Assembly (NCBI GenBank): GCA_013214765.1
Contig: JABSQD010000015.1
Coordinates: forward strand, 1 to 9,376
From: Mycoplasmataceae bacterium
GTDB taxonomy: Bacteria; Bacillota_I; Bacilli_A; Mycoplasmatales; Hepatoplasmataceae
Direction of reading: 5' to 3'
Length of the DNA: 9,376 nt
Position numbers and translations under genes: made by a program. Positions 9,118-9,376 of this stretch are shown here, piece by piece; position 1 is the stretch's first letter; every line of letters starts with the position of its first letter. The notes below the pieces were generated by a model. That model had not been told where the DNA came from. It did not search any database and worked only from the letters and a program-made list of their open reading frames with translations.

Positions 9118-9376
9118 TTAATTAAAGAATTTGCGACATCTGATACTGAGGGTCATGACTTTATTATCTGTGAAATTGGTGGTACAGTTGGTGATATTGA
9201 GGCATTGCCTTTTTTCGAGGCTATTAGGCAACTTGGTAATGAGTTAGGAAAAGAGAACGTTCTTTACGCTCACTTAACTTTAATACCATTTATAGCTGCA
9301 GCTAAAGAGCTCAAAACTAAGCCTACTCAGCATTCAGTTAAAGAGCTTAGAAGCATTGGTATTCAACCTGATATAT
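9109..9376 (+). CDS. pyrG: Internal fragment of CTP synthase, not native to the surrounding genome
   Basis: CTP synthase makes CTP from UTP, ATP and glutamine. About 89 residues of its N-terminal amidoligase domain are present, from MTDLIKEF to SIGIQPDI, where the window ends. Diagnostic blocks are [21 protein letters not shown], the [18 protein letters not shown] segment and [17 protein letters not shown], which correspond to about residues 115-205 of the Escherichia coli enzyme. The first ~110 residues are missing; they are replaced by dnaX/recR sequence, so this is not a gene start. GC is about 37% against about 14% just upstream, and codons such as GAG, CTC, GCG and AGG are more frequent than in neighbours. 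The frame stays open from ATG 9088, which would give a spurious fusion. The wording ([21 protein letters not shown]) suggests an alphaproteobacterial, perhaps Rickettsiales, source to me, but this needs a database comparison. It may be a contig chimera. Confidence 0.85.
   Translation, partial: MTDLIKEFATSDTEGHDFIICEIGGTVGDIEALPFFEAIRQLGNELGKENVLYAHLTLIPFIAAAKELKTKPTQHSVKELRSIGIQPDI

Overview
The window looks like a chromosomal segment from a wall-less mollicute that reads UGA as tryptophan, most likely Spiroplasma or a close relative. The evidence is very low GC in the native part (17 G+C in 120 bases at 8941-9060) and in-frame TGA codons at conserved Trp sites in parA, gyrB, gyrA, serS and dnaX. 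The gene order gyrB-gyrA-serS-SRP RNA-dnaX is also one I associate with the oriC-proximal region of Spiroplasma and its relatives. The genus is an inference; I could not run a phylogeny.

All genes lie on the + strand. From left to right: a short leader with an operator-like dyad (1-118); a two-gene partition-type operon, a 111-aa ribbon-helix-helix protein (119-454) followed by a 275-aa ParA ATPase with an altered A' motif (466-1293); and a 211-base intergenic stretch holding DnaA boxes and an AT-rich tract with the likely gyrB promoter. Next come gyrB (1505-3439), gyrA (3452-5953) and serS (5961-7208), tightly packed and probably one transcript. The small SRP RNA (about 7262-7337) follows with its own extended -10 promoter. 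Then comes dnaX (7407-9095), whose linker region carries four exact 10-base DnaA-box repeats and an A10 tract.

The last ~270 bases do not belong to the same genomic background. An open frame starts at 9088, overlapping the dnaX stop where recR would be expected. Within about eight codons it becomes a clear internal piece of CTP synthase (PyrG), with GC rising to about 37% (94 of 256 bases at 9121-9376). This is either a chimeric contig end, for example from a co-resident Rickettsiales-type endosymbiont, or a recombination or transfer junction.

Functionally the native part is replication and segregation machinery: gyrase, clamp loader, a ParA/RHH pair and DnaA-binding sites, with serS and the SRP RNA as housekeeping passengers. 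The most interesting signals are the DnaA-box array embedded in the dnaX reading frame, the matching boxes between parA and gyrB, and the plasmid-style RHH-ParA pair beside them.
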